DNA from: Xiphydria camelus
Taxonomy: Eukaryota > Arthropoda > Insecta > Hymenoptera > Xiphydriidae
Reading direction: 5' to 3'
Assembly: GCA_963678675.1 (NCBI GenBank)
Contig: OY783198.1
Coordinates: 26,522,684 to 26,586,683, forward strand
Length of the DNA stretch: 64,000 nucleotides
The position numbers were made by a program, and so were the translations under genes. Position 1 is the first letter of the stretch. Each line of letters begins with the position of its first letter. Positions 12,524-26,540 of the stretch are shown piece after piece. The notes under the pieces were generated by a model. The model was not told where the DNA came from and did not search any database. It saw nothing but the letters and a program-made list of their open reading frames with translations.

Positions 12524-14331
12524 TGTTTACGATATACACAGGAGCTCTGTGTGCGGGCGTGATTCCTTTTTTTTTTCTTCTAGATATCGGAGTCTCGAAA
12601 AACCGGGCAACGCAATAACGTGAAACTCGAAACGTAACGGCGAGAGAGCCCATAAGAACGCGCGTGTGTTTTACACTAATTTTCGCCGCTCCGCATCCGT
12701 GTACAGCGACACTCGGTTAATTAGAGTTTACAATTCAACGTACAAATATAATAGAAAAATATAATCGGTAGAAGAATAGAGATAGATAGAATAGAGTTAG
12801 AATTAATCGTTACTCCTCGATCGTTAATAATACACATTACTGGAATGTCCAAGTCTCGCGTCGACATTTTTACACAGCTACGGCATAGAAACCTTCACAG
12901 AGCTTGCGCGTCCCGTCGACTTACGCTCTCGGTCCCACTTTCGCTCCTCCGCTCTCGACTAATTCTCCATTCCCTCGCGTCGAATCTCTCCCCGCGAATC
13001 ATTCTTCTCGCTCGTGGGACTTTCGAAAATCGACGCTCGCGCGTCCTCGCCGTTCGCGGCGCAAACCGCGCGGTTAGGTTTATCTAGGTACCGTGTGGAT
13101 TTGCAACGATCGGATAAGAGGCGCGAGCAGTTTCGAGGGTCGTCGGATCACGCGTGCTCGTCCCGAGTCCGGCAATCGAGAGGTTCGGGAGTGAAGCTTC
13201 TCCCGTCACTTTTCTCGCGTCAACCTTACCGCGGTCGACTTTGCGCGCCTTCCCGTCCCTCCCTCGTTTTCTCCTCGCGCACGTATATATACACATTACA
13301 CGCCGATAAGAATGACGCGCATAATAAAGGGAGGTGAGAAACAGTCGTAAAGCAAGAAGATTCCATCTGTATTATCCCCTGCGTGTTTACTACGTCCAGC
13401 CAAACTTTTCGCTTCCGCGCGCGCGCGCGCGCACTCGCGTTTATATTACAACTCCGCGTCGACGCGCGAGCGCGCGCGCGCGCGTTTATCCGAGGATTTT
13501 ACAGCTCGCATAGTGCGTGGCGTCGTCCCGGTACACACGCGCGTGCGTCTCCCGTGTGTTCTTACCATCTAAGCGCAACACACGTTACTATTTAATATTC
13601 AATAAATCCTTACGCGATATTACTATTAGTTATTCTCGTCGTCTTTCGCGTTTAATCTCCCTTAGCGTTACAAAAATCAACTCTTCTGGCAATTGTTTTT
13701 TTTTTCCTTTGGGTTTCTTTTTTTTCAACGCTTACCACATTTCGCTCTTTTTTTTTTTCAACTTGATAAAAACGTACAACAGATTAGTTCGCCTCTCCTT
13801 CTTCTTCTTCTCCTTTTTTTTTCTTCATCGTCTTTTCAATTGGTGCGTCAACGTGTGTGTATGTGTGTTTGTGTGTGTATACGCGAGCCTGCGAAGGCGT
13901 CGACGGGGCGACGCGGTTACTCGATCGCGCGATAGATCGCCCCGATTACGAGTACACGCGTACAGCGCGCGCCACCGACAACGCCCCTCCTACATCATTT
14001 CCCCGTTAACGCAAGCGTCCTCGACGAGCCAGGGTCGCGGGATCCAGCGACGCGAGGACGCTGCGAATTGACGAATCGCAGCGCGGGGCGATCGAACGAT
14101 CGCGGAAATCGGCGGCTCGCCTCGAGAAAACTATTGCGGACGCGCTCCTCCTCCTCCGGAAAAAAAAAGAAAGAAAATGTACGCGTACGAAAGTTAACAG
14201 CGCGAGAGAACGTGCGAGCGGTATATGTGCGTGTCTCTTTGAGACATTTTTTTCCCTTTCTTCCCTCTCTGTCCCTCGAGAGGAAGAGAGCGTACAAAAA
14301 GTGGAAGTAGTGCAGCTTCGCGTGACTCTTC

Positions 14332-14359
14332 TTCTCTCTCTCTCTCTCTCTCTCTCTCT
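14332..14359. repeat. (CT)n microsatellite
   Basis: Pure CT tract of about 14 units on the plus strand, within a broadly CT-rich stretch (14330-14850). Confidence 0.9.
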
Positions 14360-17295
14360 TCTTACATCCTGAAGTTTTACACGAGTATATATGAAAAAAC
14401 AGTCAGTCTTAGAAGGGTGGTGGGAGGAAGGTGGAAATCTTTAAAGAGTGCTCCACGTCGCGTCTCGATCGAGAGAAGGACTGCTCCGTGTCCGGCGTGC
14501 GCGAAATTCCCTTTCTTCCTCTCTCTCTCCTCGTAGATATTCTTCCTCTTCGTCATCTTTCTACACGCATTCGCCCGTCCGCTTCCGGTTCCGCCGAGCG
14601 AGCCCCGCGAACGAGTCGAATCCACGCGACTCTAGCCTCTGATCGGGACTTGGAATTGTCAAGCGAGCCGCCTTTGTAGCTCTCTCTCTCTCTCTCTCGC
14701 TTTTTCCCCTCATCTCCAATTCCGATATCTTCCAATCCCTCGTCGCGAGATACCGAAAGCGGCGACTCCGATTTTCGACTCGCTCGCCTCTCTTTCTCTC
14801 TCTCCGTCTTCGCGTTCACCTTCGTCTCTTCTCCTGCCACTTCTTTTTTTTCTTCACGAACCGCGCGATCCGGCTATACGGACGCGCGGCTAACATACGT
14901 ATTAAAATAGAGCACATCCAAGAACTGGGGCAGCGTGTACCTTAACTCTTAATGATACGCTCTCAGGAATGTCGTGCGAGATTTTTTAGTCTCTCACCTT
15001 CCTTCGCAATTCTCTCAGCGAGAGAGTAGCTCATTCCTCTGGATGGACTCGGGTCGTGCGTTACTTCGTTGGAGAAGGGGTGGCAGAGGGGGAGGAGGGG
15101 TTGCTCTCGGGCCACTGACGTCCGCGCGTGGACGCAACGCGATGGCAGGAGCAAATCCGTGACTCGGGGGTGCAGGCCTCGCGGGGCGTGTCGGTGTGTT
15201 CGTGAGAGGTTGGCGAGGGGGAGGGATCGGGGGGGTTGGTATCCTATCCTACAACCACTATTGCTAAGCTACACACGTCATCGCGGCCCACAAACTACCG
15301 CCTAATATATCTACCGATGATGAACGAGGGAAAGCTACCTTAAGACCTAGATGTGCTACCTTATATATACGTCGTCTTAAGAGCCCAGTGAAAAACTACG
15401 CACGCGGCAAACGCGTATCCTATGTATACGTACACGCTTCCGGAGATACAGCCACCGTGTGTCGTTAACGGGTGCTCATATCCCTTCCTCGCGGATTCGA
15501 CTGTATATAGCCGCGAGAGTATACCTATATATACATAACCTCGCCTCGATTAAGAATTACGATCGCGTCGATCGCCTCGCTGTTCACGTCGGCGTGCGAG
15601 GGCGATCGATACGCGTGTGTGTATATATATATATATAAATATGGTCTCGTATAACAGTGCCGACGTAGTACGATAGAAAAAATAAAATTATTATACCCCA
15701 AGGGCCCGCCCAGCGCGCGTCGGCACGCTATCCTAGGGCGTCCCTATCGATAACAAATTAGCGAAAAACATCCTCCATCGTCGTCCCACCTTTTCTCCGC
15801 GCGCTCTTTTCTTCTTCTTTCCCCCATCGCTACGGAGAAGGGTTGCCTCTGAGCGTGCGAGTGCGATCGGGGTCGATCCGTCGTACAAGTGGAATTTCGT
15901 GTGTCGTGCGTGAGTGTGTGTATTCTCATCCGTGTTTGTGTGTGTGTGCGTATATTTACGCGCGATTGCGACGTCGCGAGGACACGCGGGGATGGCACGA
16001 GAAATAATCCTCGGCGGAAAAATGAAACGGAGGGGGCGCGAGGTCCGTGGGGGATGCTTTCGATACCCGCGACATTTCTCGCCCCCGAAATGTCTCGACC
16101 GAATTTGCTCGTCATTTGGCGGACGGAAGGAAGTTAAAAAAAAAGCCTCGTTATCTTCGATCCTGTCTTATCGCTCTTTCTCTCGCGCCGCGATAAAACA
16201 CTTGCTCCGGCAGCTGTTCTTTCCTGCGTGTAATTCCCCGCTCTCCGTCCCTCCTCTCTGTCTCTCACCTCTATCCGCTAGATTGCTCGTATCGAACTAT
16301 TGACACGCGTGATGATAATAACGCGGCAACGCGCTGCCCCGTGCCCACGGGCGCAGATCGATGGACGGATAGTTAATTCGCCGCTTTGAGAGTACATTTA
16401 TGTGTGCGAGAGAGGAGAGGAGGAGAGCGCTGATCGCGAGTCGAAGTTCTTTAGCGAAGTGAGGGCGAGAAAAAAGCGTCGAGATATATCGAATTCTTAT
16501 AATTATTGCGGAGAAATTGAATATTTTTTACGTATCAATTTATAAATAAATTCATTTTTCTAGCTAAACTGCGCGATTTCTGAAATTATTGTCTCCGTTT
16601 GATCAATGAGCTTCGTCCCGTATTAAGAAAACAATTCAAAGTGGTTTACAGCTTGCGAAAGAGGTATAAGTACGCATAAAAATAAATGCAACCTTTTTAA
16701 CTGTGTACCTCCACCGAGTAGTGGCAGCAGTGATAACATGCGTTTAATGTACACCACTTAATGTGTGTAATTAGCGCTATCCGTGCCCGCGCTGCTACGT
16801 TTGATAGGAAAACTGCTATCGCGTACAGTGATTAATTTTTCAAAAGAAAAAAAGGATCATTCCCGCCTGTCTCCCGCGACGTGTCATTCGTCAGGCTCTC
16901 GGTCTCACGTTTAACGTGAAAGGATACGCCCTCGCGAATTGGCTCGCGCTCGTACGTACGTGTATCCCTATATCTAATCTATACGAACGTGTGAGCTATA
17001 ACTTGTGTCGGAGTGCGCGGCGTCGGTGATACTCGCTGGCATCGACACCCATTTTAAATCGGTATCCGCTACCATTGTCACTAGGTATTATAATATCATT
17101 ATTTCCATAAATTGCCTTAAAGAATACCTACACACGCGGCATATGCATATATAGATATACACGCGTATGGGTTACATACAAAGCGAAGTAGCCGAAATCG
17201 TAGCATCGTAAAAGAAAATCAAGTTGCGCGACCTATTATTTCAATTTACTTATTTATTAATAATCGTTTTCTTTTCATTCTCCAATTCAGACCCG

Positions 17296-17454
17296 CACTC
17301 AAAAAAATTTGGCCACAACTAGAAAAAATTATAGTAATTGCAGTGATAATTTTCTTCGCCATAGCAAGAATTCTTGCTACGCTAGCAATATTTTTCTAGT
17401 TGTGTCTGAGGCAGCCAGAAATATAGCTGGATTAGCTAAATACTTTTTTCAGTG
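17296..17454 (+). mobile_element. MITE-like element, family C, copy 2
   Basis: 159-bp element with ends CACTCAAAAAAA and TTTTTTCAGTG, the inverted twin of 5660-5816. Internal palindromes are kept. Differences from copy 1 are a few substitutions and a two-base difference in an A run. It lies in the putative brat downstream region. Confidence 0.75.
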
Positions 17455-19216
17455 CGAGTAAATCATTTCCACGTAATCGTGGTACTTTTTTTGTTCGATA
17501 GAAATATGAGTTCTCGATTCGGGCAGACGCATTTTTATTCCCGTCGCTCAGCGTCAAAACAAATCAATTTTTTTCGCTCAACGCACGCTTCGAGGTACGC
17601 CGCAATTAAAATTCTCTCTATCGAGGACGCTGCAGTTTTCGAAACGCTACGATTTCGACAACTTTACCCCCTACATAAACGTACACCCAATTCGCAAAAA
17701 GCCAACGCGCGTGGGCCGATTTCATATCCGTCTCTCGCGCCCTGGGCGCTTTTCTCGAATCGCTCTGCGACAAGCAATCAGGATCGCTTCGATTTCCCGC
17801 TCGGCTACGCGTTTAAACGTCGCGTTTGCGCGCACGTCGCTGGTTACGCGGGTGCTATATCCATAATGTACACGCGGACCGGGTCGGGGGTACGACGCGG
17901 ACGAAGGCGCGTGGATTACGTATTACACGCGCTCGTCTGACATAAACGCGCGGTTATCACTTGCGCACCTCACACGAGCCATCGATCGCGTCGCGCCTCG
18001 CGTCCTCTTTGCGTGCACGATTCGCGCACCTGCCTCGCGATATACGTACGGCAGTTACCGCGTCAATGGCAATAATGGTAATGTGGCAATAATACTCTCG
18101 GTACGCGCAATATACGAGGGGTGGGCGTGGTCGCTTCTCGCGATATTTTCTACTGCAAATTCGGAGGACGAGGGATGGTACTTGGCGGCGGGGGAGGGAT
18201 GGATCGATCGTACGACGAGACGCGTCATCGCGGAAAGTACTATTCCTTGGAATCATTTCTCCGCGGTTTTCGTGGCACTTATCATTTCCGTCTCCGTGAT
18301 CCAATTTTTGGTAACCTGTTTTATTTACGGCGAATTTTATTCCTTCCTTCGCGAAATTGGTTAACGTACGATCGAGATGTCCGAAAATGTTGCTTCGCGC
18401 GAAGAGTACACGTCGTCCGGCAATAAAATCGTACCGGGCGCGCTGCCGCGCGTCGTTGTTATCGCGCTCGATCGACGCCGAAGGGACGCCTCGGAATTTC
18501 GCGCGTCATTAATTTCCGTCGTCTCGTCGCTCTTCTCGGGTTGGGAAGGAAAAAGAAAGCTGAAGCCCGGCACTCTCTCTTCGCCGGCCGGATCGTCGCG
18601 ACGAGGGACTCGGTTCCTGCGTCCTGTACGACAAACTAGCTCGGAATGATGCAGGGTGCGCGATGTCTATGTATATCTTTCGTTCATTACGTACGGACAT
18701 TAAAAGTGGTTATCATAAAGTTCTCGTCTTGGATAAACTTGGTTAAGGAGTACATTACAGCTTTGGTGTTCAGTTACAGTTCATTTTTTTTTTCTTCATC
18801 ATCATACGGAGTTCTAGCTAACACATTCACCTGGTTACGCATTTTCGTTTTCGCTATAGTTCATATTCATATCGTTTACCATTATCGTTTACTTTACCGT
18901 TATTATCGCATTAGCAATTACGCGGGAGTTAAATATTATTATTAGAATGATAACGTTAGTTATAATTAGCGTAATATTAATTTGTATACTCACTACGAGG
19001 TGGAGATTTAACGCTACTCGCGCAACTGGTTGCGCGCGCGGCTGTAATCGATATCGCGCGTACATACGCGTACGCGTCGGAATCGTTAATCGCGTTATAT
19101 TACACGCGTCGCGTGGCATTCCCGTAAGTTTCGTTAAAAAGGTGTATGCAGATTAAAAAGATAGGTTCGCGGCGGGCTATTAGTTCTCCTATCTCCGGCA
19201 CACCCCTCTCGACGGT

Positions 19217-19242
19217 CAATAATAATAATAATAATAATAATC
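19217..19242. repeat. (AAT)n microsatellite
   Basis: Trinucleotide AAT tract of about eight units. It reads ATT on the brat sense strand. Confidence 0.9.
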
Positions 19243-21696
19243 GGTTAGAATTAATTAATTCATATTCCATTCACTCGTCAATCACGGCGTCAGAAGACTA
19301 GAGTTTCATTAACAACGTTACATCGATAAACATTTCAAATATTTCATAATTTGTCCCACGTTTCATCTATCTCCCGTTATCGCGAGTAGAGGTACCTGAT
19401 TTGTCGTGTTGATTTTCTCATCGTTAAACCATTATTCGTGTGCGCGACCACCGTGTCTTGTCCTCCGTGTGGGTGGCTATAGGTTATTATAAAAATCTGT
19501 GTGTCCATGTGTGTACGTATGGGGCGTGTACGTGCGTGCGTGTGTGCGTAGACCTCAACTTTCGGCATTTAACAGTGTGTCTCCCCTTTTTTTTGGTTCA
19601 CTTTCTCACGGTTTCTCACTTTTACAGAATAAACTATTTAATTTGTATCTCTCTCTCTCTCTCTCTGTTTCACATTAGAAAATATCAACTTTGAAAGATC
19701 TATGGCTTGAGGGTTTTGCGAGTCTGAGGAAAATAAATAGCGATTGGTTTTATCATTTCTCTCCCTGGATTTCTCATACGCGCGCGTACTAAACTCCACC
19801 GCTCTCTCCTATTCTGGCAACGAATAAGATAGCGGAAGAAGGGATGAAAAGCGTAAGTACACGCGCGAAACTTGCGTCCAATTTCGAGCCGAGCGAACGA
19901 ATGCGTATCCCGCGTCAGAGAAGCTGTCCTCTCCTTTTCGTCTCGGCTTTTCTCGCGCGAGCGAGGCTTCGTCTCTCGTCGCGCGTAACGGCGCGAAGAC
20001 TTCCCAGCCTCCGGGACACACGACGTCTCGCACTCGTTATCGTCGATCTGTCGTCGGCGTCACTTCGTCGCGATGTTCCCGAGTGAACTCCTCTTCCGAG
20101 GTGGTCGCAATTTGGGGGGGGGGTGGGTGGTTTGAGGCAGGGGATTGGAGAAAGCGATTGCAAAGATCACAGTCCGTTCCGTGGTTTGTTTGGATTCAGT
20201 TTCCTCTCTCTTTTTTTTTTTTGGCGAGGTTAGTGCGGGAGATCGTTTTGGAAAATTCTCAAAGTAGTCGAACTTTCATCAGTTTCCTCGTTTTTCCTCT
20301 CCTACGCTCTCCTCCTCCTCCTTTCTATTTTTCCATCTCTTCGCTCGCCCCTTCCGAAAGCGCGGGAAAGCGGAGCGGGAGAGCTTCCGCGCGACGTACC
20401 GTGGAGAACCTCCCTCGTTCGCTCATCCCTTCCCACTTTCCTCCGGCGACCTCGTCTCGCTATCATTATCAAACACTCAATTTAACAACACGAACCGTCG
20501 ATCGTCCAACATGAGCAAAACGCAGTCAATTAAAAAATACAAACACTTTACAGTACATTCAATAATCGGCATATATCGTTATCAATAGTTAATATCATCA
20601 ATCGTTAGCTCTGATTAGACAATAATATATTTACTTATACACCGTGGCAAAGGGTATATAATCGCTCCGTCCTCTCTCACCTCTTTCTCTCACCCGTTAA
20701 CAATATAAAGATTATTCCGTCCCTTCCATTGTCTTCGTCCTTCGCGCGACTCGCCGCGCAGCGATCTTGCGCGAGTACCACCCTTTCTGCGCGAGACAGC
20801 GCGATCGCTCCTCACTGTTCCCGTTATTCCGCGCGCTCTCTTGCGTATAGGCCAAGTTGGAGATTGTAGAATATTTTTAACGTCACGGGGTGCTCCGGGA
20901 AAGATCGTCCTTCGGACGAAATTGGGTTTCGACGGAGACCGAGCAGAAAGCTGATAACGTCGACGTCGATCGGTGCACCGCGACTCGAAGAAAAGCGGCT
21001 CTTCCGTTTCTCCCTCTTCCATTTACTCCGCTTCTCTCCCTCCCTCTCTCACCCTTTCGCTACGTTTCCTCCTTTCTTTTTTTCCTCTCCCAACGGCGAG
21101 TGATCTCGCGCGTAACACTACACGACAAATATACATCGTTACGAGTAATAATAAATGTAATACGGGCGAACACGCAAACCTCTACCATTATTATAACGTT
21201 TACATCTATAGTACCCTCGGATCGGAGAATTCGTCGAGTCAAAAAAGTCCGCCTATAAACTCTCGGCCCCTTCGTCCCGCTCGAGCCGGGTAAAAATCTA
21301 CGTAGAAAAAACCGACGACGAGTGTGACAGCTATGAGTTTAAAATATCATTTTCTCCTGCCGTATATGCCAGCGTGAATCTCTTCCCAATCAATCCCTCT
21401 TCCCTTTCGCCTTCGCTATACGACTCGCACCAATTATTGTGCCTCGCTCCCGATCCGATCGTCTCGCGTCATCCCTATGTTCTCTTTCTACCGTCGTATT
21501 TTACTTTGCACGCACGCATACATCCATCCACTCGTACATCTAGATGAGATTCCGTCTCTCACAGTGATATAATATCGCGCGTTTAAAGCCTGTCGCTAAA
21601 TTCAGCTTTTTTTTTTATCGAGGTTTCATTTTGATGTTCCCTAGAGTAATTGACATGAAGATACTTATACGCTTCGCGACGCGCCATCACTGCGTA

Positions 21697-21714
21697 CCCC
21701 CCCCCCCCCCCCCC
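21697..21714. repeat. Poly(C) tract of 18
   Basis: 18 consecutive C residues on the plus strand, which is poly(G) on the brat sense strand. A possible slippage site or assembly artefact. Confidence 0.9.
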
Positions 21715-22459
21715 GTCTATCGGTTACGATAAAAAAATGGGTGTAGCATTTCGTTCTCCTTACCCGTGCTTTTATAACAACTGCGAGTCGTTTATACAAA
21801 TGGTAGTGGTTGTTGCCGCTGCAAGCGAAATGAAAACTCGCGATAGCTCGCGCGCAGATTGTCTCGATCGCGATCCAAAAGTCGGTTCTGATTTTCTGAT
21901 ATCTCTCGTCGTTTCGGCTGGCAATGTACGCCGGGAGTGCTTCGAATCTCATCCGTAACCGGTTTCGAACCGACTCGTCGTTCGCGGACACCTAGCGGCG
22001 AAAAGACGCGACAACACGAATTTTTCCACTGTCTCTTCTTTCCCGCTCCTTCGATACGCGCCACGGCTCTTCCCCCCTCTTCGGCCGCGGCTCTTTCCCA
22101 ACCGTTTCGCGTTTCGCGGGCGCGCGCATGAAATAGTGGCATCGTCGGTAAATATATAACCTACAAATATTTTCTGTTCCCAGGTTTATTTTATTTTCAA
22201 AATTTAAAAAAATACATATATTTCAATCCGACCTCTCGCGAGCGTAAGCGCCCGTCGTGCTTGAAGGCTCGCGATTCCTCCTCCTTTTTTTTCCTCTTTC
22301 ACTCTCTAACTATTAAAAACTCGTCAAACAACGCTTCTCCATTGTGGATTCACTTATTTTCTTTTTCTTCCTCCTCTCCAATAATGAACCCTAATATACA
22401 TATATATCAATTAGCAATTAGATATGAGTAGTTTGCGGAGTATAAAAATGATGACGATA

Positions 22460-22463
<4 letters not shown>

Positions 22464-22490
<27 letters not shown>

Positions 22491-22518
22491 TGTCGACAAT
22501 AATAATAATAATAATAAT
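22464..22518. repeat. (AAT)n microsatellite, two blocks
   Basis: Two AAT/ATA tracts separated by GTCGAC, inside an AT-rich island extending to about 22690 with further ATA/GAT trinucleotides. Confidence 0.9.
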
Positions 22519-23312
22519 AGGATCGCGGCAATCGAAATCACGAATAATAATAATGACAATGGCAATAATAAACGGACCGTATAGTCGCGATGACGAGAAT
22601 AAATTTAATAGCAGCCATAATAAATAGGTAATAATAGGAGTGGCGATGTAATAATCGCGATGATGATGTGACAATGATAATAATAGCAATGACAAAATAC
22701 GAACGGCATCGCGATATCCGAATAACTCGTCGTTTGTACCGGCATATGGCGAATCGGTAGTACATTGTATTTAGCGTTTCGTCGTTATTATATGCAGTAC
22801 GCGAAGTAGCAAAGGTTTCGAGAGGCCATGACTAGACATTCAATCGTTAGGTATACGCTTATGATAATGTAATAACAAGATGGCGGGCGGCTCCACAAAA
22901 TGGCCGACAAAAACGACACTCTTATATACTTACGAAATACTACAACCTTACTTTCAATTATAACCCCTTAAGCCCTAGAAAATGCTTATACTTTTTTGCG
23001 TTAAAACGACTCACGATTACGATATACAGACACAATGGAATACTGGAGACTTCTTAGCTCGTAATGTAGTAATGTTATTATATGTACGTATGGAAAATTA
23101 CTTTTTTCCTTTCCTCCGCGGCTCGCTCTCCCACCGACGCTCCGCCCGAATTCCAGAGTACGGTCTTGGACCCTCCGTCGATCGCTCATTCTCTCTCCCA
23201 TTTCTCTCCCTCCTTTCCTCCGTGTCTCGCTCCTATGAAAACCTTAGTACGAACGAAACCTAATCCTAAAGTATCGTAAGTTAACACATATCGATTACGT
23301 GACTATACACTC

Positions 23313-23331
23313 GGGGGGGGGGGGGGGGGGG
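23313..23331. repeat. Poly(G) tract of 19
   Basis: 19 consecutive G residues on the plus strand, abutting GATTTCCCG. Potentially G-quadruplex-forming as DNA. Confidence 0.9.
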
Positions 23332-24669
23332 ATTTCCCGTCCGATCAATCTGTTTCCTCCTCTCCTTCGCCGGTGCCAGGAGAAGCGAGCCGAGATCGCG
23401 AAGAAGCGAGGTTACGCTTCGACAACGGGGCGCGCGGTCGATCATCCCATTTTCCCTTTCTACGAATCGATTGGCGGAGGCTGGCACGTATTGCTGCTCT
23501 CTCGGAAAGGACCGAAATCAAGCTCGATTCTCGCTTCTCAGTTTCTTCTTACGGTGCGCGAGACGTATATGTAGACGGACCCCCTGGCCCCCGTTCTCCG
23601 GCCGATCGTCGATAGTAAAGACTCCGCGATCGCGACGGATTATGCGCGATACCTCGTCAACGTTAACCTACTCGTTCCCCTTCCACAGCGATACCCGCGA
23701 TATCGCGACGATTGTTTGATTGTTGACGAACGTTAAAAGCGCGTCGCCAATTCGGACGCTCTTTTTGTTTCGTTTGTTTCACTTTGATTTTTCAGTCTTA
23801 CCGGAGGTTAAAGCATGCAATTTTTTTATTGGTTTACTCGGTTCGTTAGTCGTCGTCGGTCGCGCTTCTCTTCTTTCCTCCGTTCATTCGATCGAAGCTT
23901 CGCGTCGGATTTCGTTTTGCGCTCTCCTATCGAATTACGGACTTCGATTCTGTCTCCTCGATAAACGGAGGAGTGTACGCTCGCGTTCCGTCCGAGGTTC
24001 CCCGGGATTGGCCGAATCGCTCGAGTAGTTCAGACTCCGCAACCGGAGCCCGTGGCTCGGTCGGATCGAATTCACCGACGGCGAATCTTCGTTCGTGAAA
24101 TTACTCGACCACCTCGATCGCTACGATACGTATATAACCTAGTTCCTACGCTACGACTACCTATCTACGGCGATACAAGAATAGGTTGTGTCAGAAGTGT
24201 TAAGTATAAGCCCCTAACGGACAAAGCAATCGAACGCGCGAGAGTCCCGCGCGGCTCTGTCGGAGCGCGGGGAATCCCCGAGTAGAGACCGGGGATTCCC
24301 CGCGGGCGACGCCAGCGCCTCTAGCGGCGAAAGACTCGCGCTACCGATCGCACACGATAACCGTATTTCTTCTCTCTCACGGCGTAAAAACGCGAAATCG
24401 CATGGTGCTTCGTCGTTACCCTGTAATTCTGCTCACTCGCTCCGGAGTGCAGCTGCAGCATCGCGAGCTTGCACCACGCCGGGTTGTGTTTCCAAGGACC
24501 GGGGAAACGCGTCGTCGCTCGTTATGCGGAGGACGACGCAGTCTTTACGATTCCGTTTCACTTTGCTTCCCTCGCGCCTCTCTCGCCTTGCTCGGGGGCG
24601 CGGAGTGCGATTGTTGCGTTTCGGCATTGGACGTATTCGCGCGTTCGCGCTATTCCTGCAGACGCGCGC

Positions 24670-24673
<4 letters not shown>

Positions 24674-24718
<45 letters not shown>

Positions 24719-24741
24719 AGAGAGAGAAATAGAGAGAGAGA
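24674..24741. repeat. (AG)n microsatellite
   Basis: Pure AG tract at about 24674-24711 followed by an interrupted AG tract. It is the only long tract of this polarity in 9.9-28 kb, where all the others are CT on the plus strand. Confidence 0.95.
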
Positions 24742-25150
24742 CGTGCGTAGGGTTTCTCCGAGGAAGGTAACGAGATTCGAGGTTCGGACGGCGAGAAGGG
24801 AAGAACGCTGAGCCGCGTGCGAACGTCCCACCAGTCCACGCGAGGAAACACAACCCTCGTCACGTGAGAGGTCGATCCTTCCGATTCTCACGTGACCTCC
24901 TCGGCCGACGTTCTTTTTTTTTTATACGTAATTCTCCGCTCGAGAACCAGATATCTCCGATCGCGACGCAGTGTGAAGTATAGTATAGCAGAGAGAGTAC
25001 TTCATCCATACGTCTATATATATATATATTATATATATGCGTGTGTATATAAATATATATCCGAGACTTAACGCTAAGAAACGATCCACCCGCGTCTAGA
25101 AGCAAGAAAGTAGAGGTACCGTACAACGGCACTCTCTTTTGCCTGCGGGT

Positions 25151-25175
25151 CGTCGTCGTCGTCGTCGTCGTCCTC
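25151..25175. repeat. (GTC)n microsatellite
   Basis: About eight CGT/GTC trinucleotides in CpG-containing sequence. Not in a plausible coding frame. Confidence 0.85.
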
Positions 25176-26394
25176 CTTCTCGTCTTCGTCATATCGTCGT
25201 CGTCGTTACCATTACTCGTTAATAACTAGGCATGCAACAATACGGAGTAGTTATTAGTTAAAAATAGTAATTAACTATTAATTAAGTAACATTACTTGGG
25301 CCCGGGAAGAGTGTATTCAATTATCAGAGTCGCCGCGCGCCGCGTAATTCTCGAAAAACATTACTCCCACATTCCTTCCTTTTCTTCTCCGCGTCGACTA
25401 TTCGTCGCGCCACGCAATATATTCGTTTCGCGTTAACGTCGTTTCCTTTTCCTCTCGTTTCACCGTCATCGACATCTTCTTCGTCATCTACGATTCTCTC
25501 GGCGTCACATGCGAACGTACAAAAATATATATATGTCATCTATCCGCTAAGTTCCTAAACGTTAATAACCAGTAAAATTGGCGAGCGCCAGAAGAATACG
25601 CGACGATACTCGCGGGACGCCCGTGGTATCCTATTCTTGTTTCTCCCATTTTTGCTCTCTCTCTTTCGAGGATCGTCCTTTCACGGACACGACTAGCATT
25701 AAAATATTTTTAATGTACCCCTTACGTTCTCTCCTTATCATCGCACAACCAAAACGTATAACACTTGCTTACCACACGTCCGTCGTCCTCGTTACGCGCC
25801 TCTCTAACCGCCACCCTCCGCGATCGGCTGTTCGCTCCACTCTCCGTCGACGTGCTCTCGATTCGCGTTTGCGCGCTGAGCGACTCGCCGAGCGTCGATC
25901 CGCGATACCGAAGGGGATCCCCCGGCGTCTTCGAGGAGACTCGGCACGGCCGATCGACGTCGCGGACCGATCGCGAGGGCCGCGTGCGTGCGGGACGACT
26001 AGCAAAAACTCAACGGGAAGAAGGTATAATAATGTACAAACGCACACGAGAGTAACACACGTAACGAGGACACCTCAGCCCCAAAATTCCATATACCTAT
26101 ATATAGAATAGAAAACACAACACGCTACGAAATAAATCGATTACTCGCTATTGGAATGTGTACGTTGTAAGGAGTGCGAGGAGGGCGCGCGCGCGCGGAT
26201 CCCGATTCGCTTGAACGACCCCCGGTATTAGGCTTCGGCGGATTCGCGCGGGCGACACCCCGTTGCAAGAATGATATCCTCTCCCGGGACGCGCCGAGTC
26301 GCTCGTTCGTTCTCGTCAGGATCCGCGCGCGTGACAGGGGCGAGTGGGGCGGGTAGCATTCGGCAAAAATAAAGGAGACCAACCTCGTGTGTAA

Positions 26395-26540
26395 TGTGAA
26401 CTGAAAATATTATTAAAAAGCATTTTACAACAAAAAAATAACTAAAAAACAAACAAAAATACGATTTACATTTAAATTAAGAACAATTGGGTTGTATCAT
26501 TTAAAATAATAACATAACAAACCATACAAAAGAGAGTTGT
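26395..26540 (-). promoter_or_regulatory. U-rich block on the brat sense strand
   Basis: The plus strand is A-rich, so the minus-strand transcript would be U-rich (TTTTTTAGTTATTTTTTTG and similar). It ends in AATATTTTCAG, which also looks like a 3' splice site on the minus strand. This could be an ELAV-type binding region in a brat 3' UTR extension or a splice acceptor. The sequence does not decide between them. Confidence 0.3.

Noticed and set aside
13286..15535. Two Pumilio-type TGTATATA sites on the brat sense strand (13286-13293 and 15528-15535), tempting because Brat works with Pumilio.
   Set aside because: About one such octamer is expected by chance in 20 kb of this composition, and both lie far from the stop codon.
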